From: Climacium dendroides
Taxonomy: Eukaryota; Streptophyta; Bryopsida; Hypnales; Climaciaceae
Reading direction: 5' to 3'
DNA length: 64,000 nucleotides
NCBI GenBank assembly: GCA_950106755.1
Contig: OX467089.1
Span: 22,363,345 to 22,427,344, forward strand
Part shown: piece after piece, positions 46,925 to 60,360 of the stretch
Layout of the letters: every line of letters starts with the position of its first letter
How positions within the stretch are numbered: the first letter of the stretch is position 1
The notes under the pieces: generated by a model
What the model was told of the DNA's origin: nothing
The model's database searches: none
What the model saw: the letters and a program-made list of their open reading frames with translations, nothing else
Program-made: the position numbers and the translations under genes

Positions 46925-47760
46925 ATCCGCAATAGGAGGCAAGGTTAAGTTTGTTTGCTAGAACAATCTCACCACTAGAATTATAGTGTTTCAATTCCAT
47001 CTTAGAGCTATTAATGGTTTAGTTATCCCTTCAATCTTGAACCTACTTCTATTTAACAATTTTTTAATAAATGAAAATTAAGTGTTTTTCTTTAACATCC
47101 AACAACTTTTACAACTTTTGACTACGTAGTTAAAAAGCTGTTGTATGATATGTAGTTTTTTTTATAACTAAACCAATAGTCTAGGTAGATTAAAAAAAAA
47201 ATTCAAAAAATTTTTTTGAACTTGTTTTTCAAGATTTATATATACATGAAAAGCTTTGAATTGTTCCATTTTAATTAATGAGATGAAAGTTATGAGGAGT
47301 TTTAGTTTGCAGACAATTATAGATTCTTTACTCTAAAATGAACTTTGAATCCTTTATTTAACTCAATTTTCAATATTTCTTGGAAAAAAAATAAAGGATG
47401 TAGATTGTTTAATATTTTGTACAACATTATAACCATTTGGATTGGCATTTTTCAATTCCATAATTAAATTCTTAATAATTTAGTAATTTGAATCATTCTC
47501 TTTTTTCTACTTACTATTTTTTTTCCTAAATGATCTAAAAATTTTCAAACATAGAGCCAACTTGCCTTGAAGAATGAATCTAAAAAAGTATGACTAATAG
47601 AAACATTTTTTTTAATACAAATGTGACCTTGTGAAGTGCATTGCCTTGGTTTTCACAGGGTCAAATTTTTTTTTACCACTTCAAATGTTAATATCTTGCA
47701 ATTTACAAAGTGAAAATTTCAGAATTTTTTTTCACATCTTCTCAAACCAATACTACAAGA
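46925..47760. repeat. Dispersed repeat, copy 1
   Basis: GAACAATCTCACCA, TCTATTTAACAATTTTTTAAT and, further on, ATATCTTGCAAT..CAAA and TTCTCAAAC match 59960-60360 in the same order. Likely remains of a larger transposon. No coding frame. Confidence 0.55.
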
Positions 47761-50027
47761 TTGTATAGTTACATGTGTCCAAAAATGTAGATTGTAAGAT
47801 TGTGTGACAAAGAGGTTTTTGAATCCTTGGTAAAAGCATGAATATAATGATTTGGTAGATTGAAAAAAGTGGTGACACATTGTTGCCTTCTCAAGAATCA
47901 GGAAGTTGCTCCAAAGAGGAGTTAGAGCATATCCTCACTTGTAGTATACATAACATTCTTAAGTAACAAAGCATAGGGGGCCTTCTACAATGCCCCTTAA
48001 CAAGGATAATTTGTGTCACAAGAATCTACATTGATTTATGGGACAACTTGCATTCAAGGTTTTCTACATTAAAAGGGATCTTTGATTTAAGAATGTTATA
48101 TACTTTGTCTTGTCTTGGTAGCACTACTTTCCTTAAAGTTGATTAATTCTATATCAAAAAGCAATTGAACAATCCAAGCTTGAGTGTTCAAATTTGACAA
48201 TTTTGATACACATAATATTATACTATTTTCAATTAGAAGGTCAACTTTGTAGAAACATTTCTAATTAAAAGTTTGGAAAAAATTTAGAAACCTTGACTAC
48301 ACAAACTGAAAGACTATAACATTTGAAATTAGAAGAAGGGCTTTTTTTTCAACCTTGCTCCAATAGGGTCAACAAACTTTAATTCATCCTAGAGTGAAAC
48401 TATTGCGCTACTTATGGTTGTTTTTTTGGACATTTGCATCCTATATTATATTACTTACATATTTCTTGAATTTCAAAAGTATGAGAGTTTTACACATGTT
48501 GCCCAAAGTTGCTTGGGATGTCCCTAAAGTTCAAGGTAGCCATAACTGTTGATCCAAGCACCCAATCCCAAAAAATTATATTCACACTTTTTCTCAAAAT
48601 TTTATGAACATTCAACTAAAATTCACTTCATGCACAACTACCCTAGATTTCTTGCATATGTTGAACAATCACTTGCTCTTTAGGACTCAAAAGATATAAA
48701 ATGTAAACCTACGATGGCTAGAGAAAAGAGGGAAAAAAAATAGTGAAAGAGAGTTATGTCGTCAATGTAATAATGATGAAGAATAACGATTTTCCCTTTG
48801 GGTAGAGTAAATTTTCTTGCATAGTAGAAATAGGACAAGAAATAGCAACACACCTCCACTATTTGAATAATACTATGTAAGGTAAATTTTAGCATGTCAT
48901 TGTAAATTGTATTCATTTTTTTGTGGTACAACATTAATAGGAGTTTAGCAACAAAGCCTTCAAGATCCAATGCATATTATTTAATCCTTTTGAAAACGAT
49001 TCAAAGATTTGTCCATATAATGGAAACATCCAAAACCATCGATATAAACAATTCAGCACAGTTAGAGGGACATTTTCCTAAAAATAATATTTTTGTAGTA
49101 TTAGCAAGTGAAAATCATGCATATTAAAAAAAAATTAAAATTTTCGGATGTGGTACATAATTTCTATGATTTTTCAAAGTGCCGGCTCTCTAGACTACTA
49201 AAACTATCACATAGGTGAACCCTAAATAGAAATCTGCAAATATCAAAGTTAAGCATGTGTCCTTCACTCCTTCAAATGCGACAACGAATCAGAGTTAAAC
49301 ATTTGAAGGACGCATTAACAAATATCTAAAGACACATTTAGTGGTAGTCTAGGGTATAAGAATGGGAACATGGACACTTTTGGGTGCTTCTACCTTAAGA
49401 CATAACAGTTTATTGTTTTTTCAAATCATGAATTTCATCATTCAAATTTTTTTAAATGTATGAAAATTTATAATTCCTTTTGCCAAAAATTTTAAAAATA
49501 ACCTTCGATTATAATTTTGACTGTTAATAGCAAATGAAGCAAAAATTGAAACTCTGCTGTACTCCAAAATATGAACTTCACACTCCAGAATGAACTCAAA
49601 AGTTATCATGTACAACTTCATGTATCAAGGATAAGTTACCCTTCTGTGCCACTTCGGACGGGGCTCCACAAAGATTCTCCAGAATGTTGTGGTCAAGGAC
49701 ATTCACACCCAAATTTCATTCCAAATTGTGCAATACATTACATACTACAACTATTTAGTGTTCGCGTATGATCAAGATGCAGCTATCTAAATGAATGGAT
49801 GAAGATGATTCTAAACACCGACTCAGATTTGTGCATTAATACAGTCAAATTCACGTCTCTGATTGCTGTCTACAGCAGACTCTTCGTGCACTGGAATGAA
49901 TCCTCAGTCTTTGATTTGCTTACAAAAGCATTCAGAAATCAATAATAGCAACTATTTTCATGCGGAAAATCAGGTTACATACCTTCGGGTTGTCTGTAGG
50001 AAACAAGCTCCGGGAAACCAGCTTTGA
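47761..50027. other. AT-rich spacer; CNGC 3' flank
   Basis: No gene recognised. The 3' UTR of the CNGC gene is expected near 49600-50027. Confidence 0.4.
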
Positions 50028-53000
50028 TCAAGAGTCCACCGAGAAGTCTGGTTCAGTTGGTTTGGGAATGTTGGAGATTCGAGTGAGCTCGGCGGCCTGC
50101 ATGCTGCGCAGTCGTTGCACTCCCCGCATGGCATTCTTGGCGAACTTGCCAGCCAGGAGAGTAGCTCCAAGAGTTTGCCTCTCATGGGGTTGAGGTGCAC
50201 CGCGTTGTTGTTGTTGTTGTTGCATCATGGATTCATGCAGATGTTGGTCCTCTTGGCTGCGTCGGAGCTCCGCCAAGCGGCGGCGTTGGTACCTGCGCCA
50301 TGCCGCTTGAATAAAGGAGGCCGCCCATGTTCTCCAATGGTGAGAGTAGTACCTGCACATCACGTTCAAAAATGTTCACCAGCTAGAAAGAAACTAAATC
50401 AACAAGCCGGCACCAATTAAGAGGCTCTCCTCTGCACCTTGTTTCATTGTGTAACTGCCTTTGTAGATTGTTTCTTGTAAGGAACTGGGAACTTAGTTTT
50501 CAAGCAGCAAAAACTCTACACATAAGAACGTACGCAAACTTCACGGCAGTCGTAGCTTGTGATAACGCAATCATAATATTCTTGAACGACGTAACAAGGC
50601 CCATTCCAACCCAAAAACATAGTTCCAAAATTATTATGCTCCTGACTGATACCTTGAAGCAAACTTGCACGTAGTTGCGCCATTGCTTACCTTTTGTCAT
50701 GAATGGAGACTTCGTTTACATTAATTAGCTGCGATCGAGCCAGACGTACCTGAAGGTGTGTTGCAGCTGTTTGCTGTGCAGCCTCCGGAACTGGCTGGCG
50801 ACGAACTTGAGATCCTCGGAGGAGAGCGAGAACGCTTCCACCTCCATCACCGCTTTCACGGTGTGCGCGGAAATGGGCAAGTGGCTCTGGGGCTTGGGGT
50901 CCAGCGCCCACGTGAGCAGCTCCTCCCCACAGAAGTCTCCGCCTTTCAACATGCCGTAGTTGGTGAAGCCGGACTTCCCGCCGTGGGTCGTCATGCTCTC
51001 TAACGTGCCTCGGATGATGAACAGCATTTCGTTCACAGGGTCACCCTCGCGAAGGATGATCGTGCCTTCGGTGCAGAGGGCCGTCTTCAGGCGTTCGCAC
51101 ATGGCGTCCAGCAAGCTGTCGTCCATTTGGTCAAAGAAGGGCACCTGAAAATAAAATGTTCACAACCAAAACATACTGAATCAATAGCATCAATTGAAAG
51201 GTTTCTTCTTCTTCAGTCAGCGGACTATCACTAATCCGTAAAGAACAAAGGATTCCTAGTTTGAAAAGGGGCAATTCAATTGATAATATCGGGAAAAATC
51301 TAATTCAGATGAGGTCATATTTATGTCACCAGAATCAATGAAGAACATTTTCATGTGTAGGTCAAAAAATAAGCCTCTAGGGGTACAATTCTCTGAGAAA
51401 CACGGTTGGCTGATACATGTACCCCGGGTACACACTATTTCTATGCACATGTCCTCTGTGTTCTGCATTAACACATCTGAGTTCAACAAGCGACTGTGCT
51501 TGCTATTCCAGGGAGACCAACCTGCTCTCGCTTGTTCAAACTGAAATCAACTTCGCAAAACAAGGTGTAAAGGATTCTTTTGCATGACAGTGTAGAGGAC
51601 ATTCAACAAGGATTCTCTAGAATGGTCTGTATGTACCAATATCGTTAGAGTAAAAGATGGATCACTACCATCTTCAAGAGTGGCTCATATGAGTATACTT
51701 GCACATATCCGTGGGTAGGTGCATGTACTCTTATACGAACAGCTTTGGAAGATGCTAATGAGTTACTAGTAAGAACCACTCTTTTACCCACCCATGACTA
51801 TTTGTGCAAAACTTGCAACGAAGTGGCATTGGGACTCACATTCCGAACAAGGTTCAAACAGAGATGCCGTTTAATGTCCCGACGGAGGTCTGATGGAAGA
51901 CTTTGCACGAGGTCCTCTTCATTGACACCTCGAGTAGCATCCCATTTGTATTGATCATAACGTCGAACTCGCTCAACGATTTTATTCGGCAGGTTCCGGT
52001 GCCGCATCCATTGTTCTGAATCTCGACGCTTGACTCTCATCTCCTCCAATCTCAGCGTCAGAGATTGTAGATATGTCTAACAAAATCAATACACACGATC
52101 AAAGACTAGTTATTGAAACCCAGTTTCTAAGCAAATAGTACCGAGCGGTGAAGGCAGGTCCACACCAGGCTGGAAAACTGATCATTTCTGTAAATAGAGA
52201 TGGGTAAAATAAAAAGTCTAGTTTTGATCTGTTTGCATCAAAAAATTATGAAATCTATCCTTGAATTAGAGCCCAGTTATTGAAATGCCAGTAAGGTAGA
52301 GGCTCCGTTAACCATACAGTACATCAGAGGCTCCATTGACCAGACAAGTGAACTTTAATTTGACATGTAGTTTTTTGCAATTGGTTTTTAGCTCCACAAA
52401 ATTTTAGACGGCGCAGGTTTCTAGGGAAAGGCTCGAAGGTCACCTCTATGGTCACGGAAACTCTCCCTTGCTTTATCGAGAATGGAGACTTTACATTACA
52501 TAATCGAAGAATCATGCCAGCGACAAATGAGAACTTTGCAAATAGTGCTGACATAGTGTTTTCGACTCTCGAATAAAAAATCAGATTAACCTTAAACTAT
52601 CAGGCAATTCGCGTCCAAAGCCTGTGTGGCCCTGGCATGAGAAAGCTTGCAATGACCGAGGATGACCAACACAGATGAAATGGGTAGAAACTAGTTGCTT
52701 ACTTGCATGTTACCGATTAGAAAGGCAAATAGCAGCAAGCCTGCAATGATGATGAGGATGTCGAAGATGATCTCCCACTCGTAGGAGCTCACATCCAGGG
52801 TTTGTGTCAAAGAGCTGCAACGGAATGCAGTGAGATTACTTCACTTCCATGACGCCATGTCAGAACAAGAAATTTCAACCTGACTTAAATCAGAAAAGAA
52901 ATGTGCTTGGAATGGTCTTCCCCAACAAGACGCTCCCACATGTCATAAAGTGTTAACATAATTCTCAATACAAATGCCTTTTCACTTATGTAATACTATC

Positions 53001-56000
53001 ATTGTCACATGACACAAATTGTGAAAGTCTATCTTATATACCACTTGGCATCACTGTTCACATGAAATGTTCTAATGAGAGGAACTACTCTGAGTCGAAA
53101 ATCTCTCATACCTTCTTTACTGGAAGCGTTGATAATTACACAAGATTTGCGAATGTTACTTTCAAGTATAGATATAGAGAGACACAAGGAGAAAAGCAGA
53201 CACCTTACCTCAGAGCAAGCAAGCCGAGCCACAAACTGTACAGATATCTGGTAGCGAACCCTGCAGATGCGATACTGTTCTCGATCGCAATCTTGTAAAT
53301 TCCGTAATTGAAATTGGTGGAGTTGCAACTCATTGCAGGAGCACCAATTGATGTGTTTTGCGACCATGTAGCACGGTCAGAATTCCCAAGTGATGCACAA
53401 TCCAGGAAACTTCGTGTACAACCCGCTTCAGTTCTGCACGCCCCTAACCAGCACTTTTCCTCTCTTTCCACAGCCAACATGTACCAGCAAGCGCCCACTA
53501 CCTGCCAAGAGACCCGGATCATTTTTATTAAGCAGAATTCATCAACCTTTCTTAGCCCCCTAAGAACCCAAATGCAAAATACAAAATTCACTTTGGAAGC
53601 TCACACAGTCCATCATAGTAGCTTTCAAAACATATTTCTGTCATTCAAAAATGTAGGAGATGATTTCTTCTTTCTGTTGTTACGTTTTGTTGATTCCTTG
53701 AAGCTTTTAAAATGATTTATTTCAACTCATTTAGACAAGGAAGTGGTCGCTTTGGGGCACTCAGGGGTGCCCAAATGAAGAGCCCAAACGGCTGTGGGTG
53801 TCCACTTTCATATCTATAGGAGTTGAAATGAATCATTTCAGCAGCTTCCAAGGAGATAAAAAAACGCACCGATAGAAAGAAGAAATCAGTCCAGGGCTAC
53901 ATACTAGAAATATGTATTGGAAGATACTATAGTGGATTATGAGCTTCCACAGTGAACTTTCAATTTTTTATTTTCACACTAACGGAAGGGGAATAGAAAA
54001 GCAAAACATAAAAAAGATTTGGAAGGAGTTTAAGGGATCTCACATGGCTTGCAAGCATGTACAGCAGGAGGTTGAAGGCAGCACCAGCCCATGCAGTTTC
54101 CAGAAGCACCCCCGTGGTATCAACAATCTTCGACATCAATTTGAACAGACGAAGCAGGCGAGGAAGATACTGAAAAAACACAACGAACCGGAGAACCTTC
54201 TTCGTGTCCAACGATGGTGTGGCACTGTTCAGACTGGGAATCACCACCCAGATCACAAACTGCACACGCACAAGTTCATCAAAACACATGAGAACCGAAA
54301 TCCCCATAATTTCATTCACCTCCGAAGTAGTTAACTATCCATTTGTTAAAAAATCATACACTTCAGAGCCTCTACCATCAAGGTATGTTTTTGTCACATA
54401 CTAAATATCTCATCCTGCAAAACCAGGGTTGTGCAATGGTGAATACAGGGAACTAAGAGTCTTCTAAGATAGGGACCCCGTCTGCATGTGGATCCCTTAC
54501 CAATGAATTGAAAACTCACATGCCGAATGAAAACTGTCACCTCAACATGTAACACTTTCATCAGATACTTCAAACTCTTATCACAGCCAAAGTTGTTTTC
54601 ATGAGATACGTTTCTCATGGTTCAAGTGCAGTGTAGACTTACCTTGAACCATTAGTGATCGAGTGGCAGTTTTAGATCCTCTACCAAGAAAAACTCTAAT
54701 CCTTCATACCTATTGCCTACAATATCCAAATGACTTATTCTTCGATGCATTGGAATTCTCTTTCATTTTGCCAAGAAGACCATATAAAAATTCGACCAGC
54801 CCCCCAAAACGAACATTGCTCAGTAGCAAATGAGTGTCCCTGCTTCAATCAAGTACAAGAATCAACACCGGATGCTGATAAAAACAGGTAAAACTCAACC
54901 ATTTCGAATGAAAACTGTCACCTCAATACGTGACATGTAAGAAATCAGAAAATTCTAAGTCCTTTCACACTCTTAAGTTGTTATCATGAGATACATTACT
55001 CATGGTTCAAATGCTGTCTAGGCTGTCGTTGAACCGTTGATGACCGACTGACAGTTCTAGATCCTCTACCCCCCGAAAAACCTTTAACCCTTTATAAATT
55101 ATAACTATCGCATACAATATCCAAACGACTCATTCTTCGACACATTCGAATCCTCTTTCACTGCAAAAATTCGACCACCCCTAAAGGGAAAGCAAGAAAG
55201 CCTCACCTGCGGAATGGGCATCACGGCAATGAGATCAAGCCAAAAGTCTTTCTTCAAATACCGCACCGCAATCTTCTTGGGATCCGTCACCAGATCGCCC
55301 TTCCCAAACACCCTCGACGAGCGCGAAACATACGCCGTCCTGAACTGCAGCACCATGTGAATCAAGTAACAGAAGTCCGTGATGGTCCGAAACACCGTCA
55401 CCGACGTTTTCAACCCGGGCTCCACTTGAATGCAGTACTGGTTGGGGTTGACGACTGGAAGGTAATAGAACAGAGGGTCCACGGACACCGCCACCAAGTA
55501 GGACGCCACGAAGAAGACGTTCCATCTGTGCAAGGAAGGACTGGCGGGGTCCAAGCTCCACTTCGAGGGGGTCTTCTTCTTTGCTGCAGTGGGATCTTCC
55601 TCCAGGGGCGACCAAGACAAGCTCTTGAACTTCAAGGTTTGTCCAATTCGGTACAAAGAGCCCTTTTCCCAGCGCCTGCGAAGGGCGGAAGTGCTGGTGT
55701 CGTCGCTGAAAGGGGAGGTGTTGTGGAGGAGGACGTCTGCGTCGGAGTTGAAGGAGTCGCGGGAGGCTAAGTCGGAACGGAACCTGGGAGCAAGGACAGA
55801 GGATTTGGAAGTTCAGAAGTGCCATACTAAGAAAATGAGGGAACTGAAATGGGGTTTCGTTTTGTTGATCCACTAGAATTATGTGAAGAAGATCGCATGT
55901 GTTGTATTTGAAGGAAGACTTTTGGCTACTTGAAGAAAATGACTACTTGAAGACTTCGACAAAAGGAAACAGAAGTCTTCACATGAGCTACCCAAAACCG

Positions 56001-56732
56001 ATCAAAGAAATTGAGATGTATATCCCTTAAAAACCCAAGGGTATGTTGCTTTTAACTGATCAATTCGATTGAGCAGAATTGTGAAATGATAGGATTCCAA
56101 TAGGGTTTAATTTTATTAAATCACTAGACTCTGCGAAGAAGATTGCATGTGTCGGTAAAAATCAGAAAAAAATTCGACAAAAAAGTCTACCAAAAAGTAT
56201 ATGACCTACTCAAAACTGAGAAAAGTCTACCGTAAGTCGACAAAAAAGTCTACCAAAAAGTCTATGACCTACTCAAAACTGAGAAAAGCATGTGAGATGC
56301 AAACCCCTAAAAATACCAAGGATATAGAGGGTTTAACTGACCAACTCGATTGATCAAATTGTGAATCGTATTGGTCAAAATCAGAATAAAATTGGACAAG
56401 AGAAAGTCTCCATGTGACCTACTCAAAACTGGTAAAGAAAACGAGGCGCAAGCCCCAAGGGTACACGGTTTTTAACTGACTACTCGATTCATCATTTCGT
56501 GAAATGATAGAATTCAAAAGGGTCTCCACTTGATTGATCGGTGAAGAACATTGCAAGTGTTGGTCAAGCAACAAACAGAATTGAACAAAAGAAAATTCCC
56601 ATACGACCTACAATGGTCAAGAACGTTTCAAGAGCTGGGAAGCTCAATGATCGGAGATTTCAGACACGCTTCCTACCTCACGAATCTTTTGGGCTCGCCA
56701 TCCATTTTCAGCACCTTCGACAAGCTGCGCAT
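50028..56732 (-). CDS. CNGC: Cyclic nucleotide-gated ion channel (plant CNGC)
   Basis: Plasma-membrane non-selective cation (Ca2+/K+) channel with cytosolic cyclic-nucleotide and calmodulin sites. Eight exons agree in phase: 56732-56677, 55783-55207, 54259-54044, 53501-53209, 52814-52703, 52076-51840, 51144-50750 and 50352-50028, giving about 736 aa. The start has an in-frame TAA directly upstream. The N terminus has the family motif PKRFVRF. S1-S4 lie in exons 2 and 3 (WNVFFVASYLVAVSVDPLFY; QYLPRLLRLFKL as S4) and S5 spans exons 3 and 4. The pore reads LWLGLLALSSLTQTL, with TQT where GQN is usual, and S6 is IIIAGLLLFAFLIGNMQ. The C-linker is RVKRRDSEQWMRHRNLP. The CNBD carries GGDFCGEELLTWALDP. 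The IQ-like calmodulin site FIQAAWRRYQRRR is followed by a polyglutamine stretch. No subgroup is assigned. Confidence 0.95.
54528..55178. repeat. Tandem duplication in CNGC intron 2
   Basis: Units at about 54528-54815 and 54904-55178 share AAAACTGTCACCTCAA, GTTGTT(T/A)TCATGAGATAC, CTCATGGTTCAA, TAGATCCTCTACC, TACAATATCCAAA and TTCTTCGA.CATT. The intron has roughly doubled in length through this event. Confidence 0.8.
55880..56560. repeat. Degenerate repeats in CNGC intron 1
   Basis: GAAGAAGAT(C/T)GCATGTGT-type phrases recur about every 220 bp, together with GGTCAAAATCAG and ACCTACTCAAAACT. Inside this, 56171-56226 and 56239-56286 form a close tandem pair (CGACAAAAAAGTCTACCAAA). Confidence 0.7.
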
Positions 56733-57734
56733 TTAGGTTGCTTCTCTGCAACCGAAAAGTTTTCACAAGCGCGTCAGATACTCGGTGCAGCACTTTCAAT
56801 TCCAATTGTAGCAATTTTCCATGTCCAAGAAAAGACTGGAATTATGCCACTAAACCCGCCCAGAACACAAGACGGTGCTTCTTCTTCACAAGCATGGACG
56901 GTACTCTCGGATGGCCATTACTTTCTGGTTCCTCACAGAACGTGCGGGTTGCCATAGCCAACCGAGAACAGTCAAACCCGAAAACCTGATTGCAAATTCA
57001 AACCCTCGCCAACCATTCCTCAACCATTCTTCAGCATTGAGGGAAGCATCAGTGCCTACGAAACAACTGTTGTGACTCTTCTGCGCTCCCCAATCTAAGA
57101 ACCACTGTACCGAAAAAAAAAACTTCCAAGACAAAACCCACACAAAAATTCAAAATCAAAACCCCATAGAGTAGAATGCGCTTCAACGCTCAAAAACCGT
57201 CCTCAGTCTCAAATCTTTACACATTCGTGCACAGAATCAAAAAAATTCTACCGTTACGTACACGAGGTCCAATCGCACCTGGAACGGCGTGGTAAATTTT
57301 ATATCAACCCGCAAAGGAAGAGAAGTCAAAGCCCGTTGATCGCTGCACAGCACCAGATCAGTTGAAGCTTCAGCAGAAGCTCCCTAAGTATTGTCTGTCT
57401 TTCCAGTTCTGCATCTTTTTCTCTCGATTTCAAGAGACACACAACTGTCGGTAACTTCGTTGTTGATCGCTCTTAGCGTTTCATGAGTCCAGGAGACGAA
57501 GGAATAGTCTAGCTTCTTCATTGAAATGGAGGAAATGTTTCGCAAGAGGCAAGGTCGCCGGAGGATTACTGTTGCTTTTTACCATCGGAGCCAGCACGGG
57601 AAGTTGAAAATCGGACTCCATAGCCGGAGAGTGACGTCGAAGCATGATGTCACGTAAGAGTGGCACTCTTTTCCGCGTGCAGAATTCTCTCGTTGACAAT
57701 GCAAACTGATGCAAGCAGATTAGAGAGAGTCAGA
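56733..57734. other. CNGC upstream region
   Basis: Probably 5' UTR and promoter of the CNGC gene. Composition is less AT-rich than the desert beyond. An open frame on the minus strand at 57481-57714 has no recognised domain. Confidence 0.4.
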
Positions 57735-57960
57735 GGTGGGTACCCCCAAAATCGCCACTTTGGGCTATTGTGCCTAATTAGTATTTTTTTGGTTGGCAAG
57801 TGAAAGGAGGCACCAAAGAACGCAACATTTGGATACAATATGCAAAAGTTATGAAGGGTCAAAGTTTTTTTTGGCAGATGTTTTAAAATCTTTTCTTTAA
57901 CATACATACATATTGATTTTGGAGATGTACACACAATGATGATGACAATTTTAGGTGGAG
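57735..57960. mobile_element. MITE-like element, family C, copy 2
   Basis: GGTACCCCCAAAAT opens it, and the interior matches 40279-40563 (GGCAAGTGAAAGGA, GAACGCAACATTTGGATAC, GCAAAAGTTAT, TTTTGGAGATGTACA). The right end is not clear. Confidence 0.5.
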
Positions 57961-59959
57961 TGCAATTTTAGATATAGCTACTTCACCTCAAACCACCCAA
58001 ATTGGGTTGGTGTGAATTAAAAGTTTGTTCATCTAAGTTCCCTCAATACTTTGGGAGAGAAATAATGAGTGACTCTAGGACTACATACTATCACATCCCT
58101 ATCTCCTTGAAGTGCTCGAAGTGCCTTAGTGAGCAAGGGAAACCTTGGGGGTAACATCTCAAACCTTGCAAAAGTTTAAGAAAGGAGAAATGAGTGAAGA
58201 AATAGGGCGTGATAGCACCCTGAATTAGAAGAGTATGGTAGAGTATTTTATATACTTGGAAATCCCTTAAAAAGATGCTTTCAATTATTCAAAGAACGTG
58301 TGATTTGAATTAGTTAGCAAAAAGTTATGGTGTTCAAAGTTGGTGGTGTTCTAATGGCATCAAAAGACTTAAGGACTAGGAATAAAAGGTTCCCCATGAA
58401 TCCTTTATAGAAATATGGCATGTAACATATTATTGAAAAGCTAAGAACACAAGAAAGATAGAATGACAAACATTATGAGTTTCTAAGTTATGAGCTCAAA
58501 ATTATAGCCAAGAGAAAGATCGTGATGAAGGCATGACATTGCTTTTAGTAAACCTAAATCTTTGGAGGGTCATAACTTTATGAGAACTTATTCAAATGAG
58601 ACAAATGAGTAGTCCATTTACATTTATTTGTCACATAGATATCCCAAATGGGCTTGCATGTGAGATTTGAAGCTCTGGTCGTTAGTTGGAAATGGGTGGT
58701 TTTCCAAAACCAACATGGATTTTGGAAATTTTTTTGACTCACAAAGAGAGAGTCTACTAAATCCCACAAAAAGTACTATAGGAAGAGTTGGTCTCTTTCC
58801 TCGTTCCCTCTTAAAGCTTTGGTGACTCCCGATGACTCAAGATTGATAATGTAACTTTACCACTAGGTCCAAAGTACCATGGGACACTTGTGTGTGTCTC
58901 ATGGAATTGGTTGAATAAAATTTTGCTCTTTGCTTAGCCATTCTAAATGTATCTTAAGTTATGAGCTTCAATTAGTCATGATGTAAAAGTAGCAAATACA
59001 CAATAGGCTTAGTATAGAGTGGGATGACATTCAAGGGAGATTAGCACTAGTAGGGAATAATGCTTCTAGGAAGGATTTAGACATCAATGAAAGTTCCGCC
59101 CTATATCATCAAGTAACATGTTAGGTGTTAGGTATCATGTGCGGAGCTTATATTAGTAGTTCCAAACACTGAGACTCAGCAACATGAGTTGAAAATAGAA
59201 ACTAATGTTGCGAATGCATAAAATGTATAGTGTTAGTGAATTATGATCTAAGTGATATTGAAAGTAAAATGTAGTGAGACCATTAAGTTATGAAAGGTTT
59301 GTAAAGGTTGTTTGGAGTTGGAAGGTGTTATTAAGGTTGTGACATTTTTATATTGCAACCATTTTACCTCTTTAACATGTTGCAATAGAAGGGGAACTAT
59401 CAATCTTCAAATTTCTAATAAATTACTTAGATTCAATAGTGACTACCAAAATATTATAAAAAATTTAAAATAAAATTGGATGAAAGTGCCAAAAACATCT
59501 CTAGAAAATATTAAATTTGCCAAAATTTAAATGAAGATTTCTAATTTAACCCCTAAAGGGCCATTTGTCCCCTTAGGGGACAATTTGGGTCTAGATAGGT
59601 TCCTATTGTCTCAATTTGTCGTGAATGTTTTTGAGATTTTTTGAGGTTGTGGAGTTTGCTAAGAGCTTTGTGAATATATAATTTTTGTTTCAATCAATGC
59701 CTAGGAGAAAAAGTTATGGCACAATAAGCCAAAAACAAAAGTCAATGGATAGCACAAAAAAATCAGAAAAAGTCAAAATATATTTTTAAATTTTTTTTCC
59801 TAAAATCTTATATTTTGTTTAAATTTGAAGCTTCGATTCATTCCATTTGGACTAGTTATGAGAAAGTTATGGACATTCTTAGTTTTTCGGGCAATGTAAG
59901 CATCTTCTTGAAAAAATAACTTATAGGATTCATTTGTAAATGCAATTTTTATAATTTTT
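57961..59959. other. Repeat-poor AT-rich spacer
   Basis: No gene recognised. A compact hairpin, CCCCTAAAGGGCC..GTCCCCTTAGGGG, lies at 59552-59580 next to a TTAA and may be one end of an old TTAA-type element. Confidence 0.35.
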
Positions 59960-60360
59960 CAAAAGAAATTTTAGACAAGATTAGGTTTGCTTTATAGAAC
60001 AATCTCACCATTGGGATTATTGTATGTCAATTCCAATTTAAAGCTATTAATGATTTAGATTTTCCTTCAATCTTTAACTTACTTCTATTTAACAATTTTT
60101 TAATGAGCTAAAAGTAAGTGTTTTTTTGTTGAATTTTTTTCCTTAGATTCTCAACTCAACTATTCAACATAAAAACTTAGGAAATCAAAATTAACAATGC
60201 AAAATTTTTTAGTTAAAAAGATTCAAAGCCAAAAAATCTAGTCAAGCAAGTTGCAAAAAAACTTGATTTCTTCACTTTGGATGCAAATATCTTGCAATCT
60301 ATGCGGTCAAATTTGATGAAATGTTTACCTCATGTTCTCAAACAAGTTAAATACAAGATC
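59960..60360. repeat. Dispersed repeat, copy 2
   Basis: Same block order as 46925-47760 but shorter. 60361-61210 beyond it contains nothing I recognise. Confidence 0.5.

Noticed and set aside
45600..50000. Search for retrotransposon polyprotein or resistance-gene (NB-ARC, LRR) sequence near the right TIR gene
   Set aside because: No reverse transcriptase, integrase, P-loop NB-ARC or LRR pattern could be read in any frame.
55357..55876. Plus-strand open frames opposite CNGC exon 2
   Set aside because: Antisense to S1-S3 coding sequence with no family similarity.
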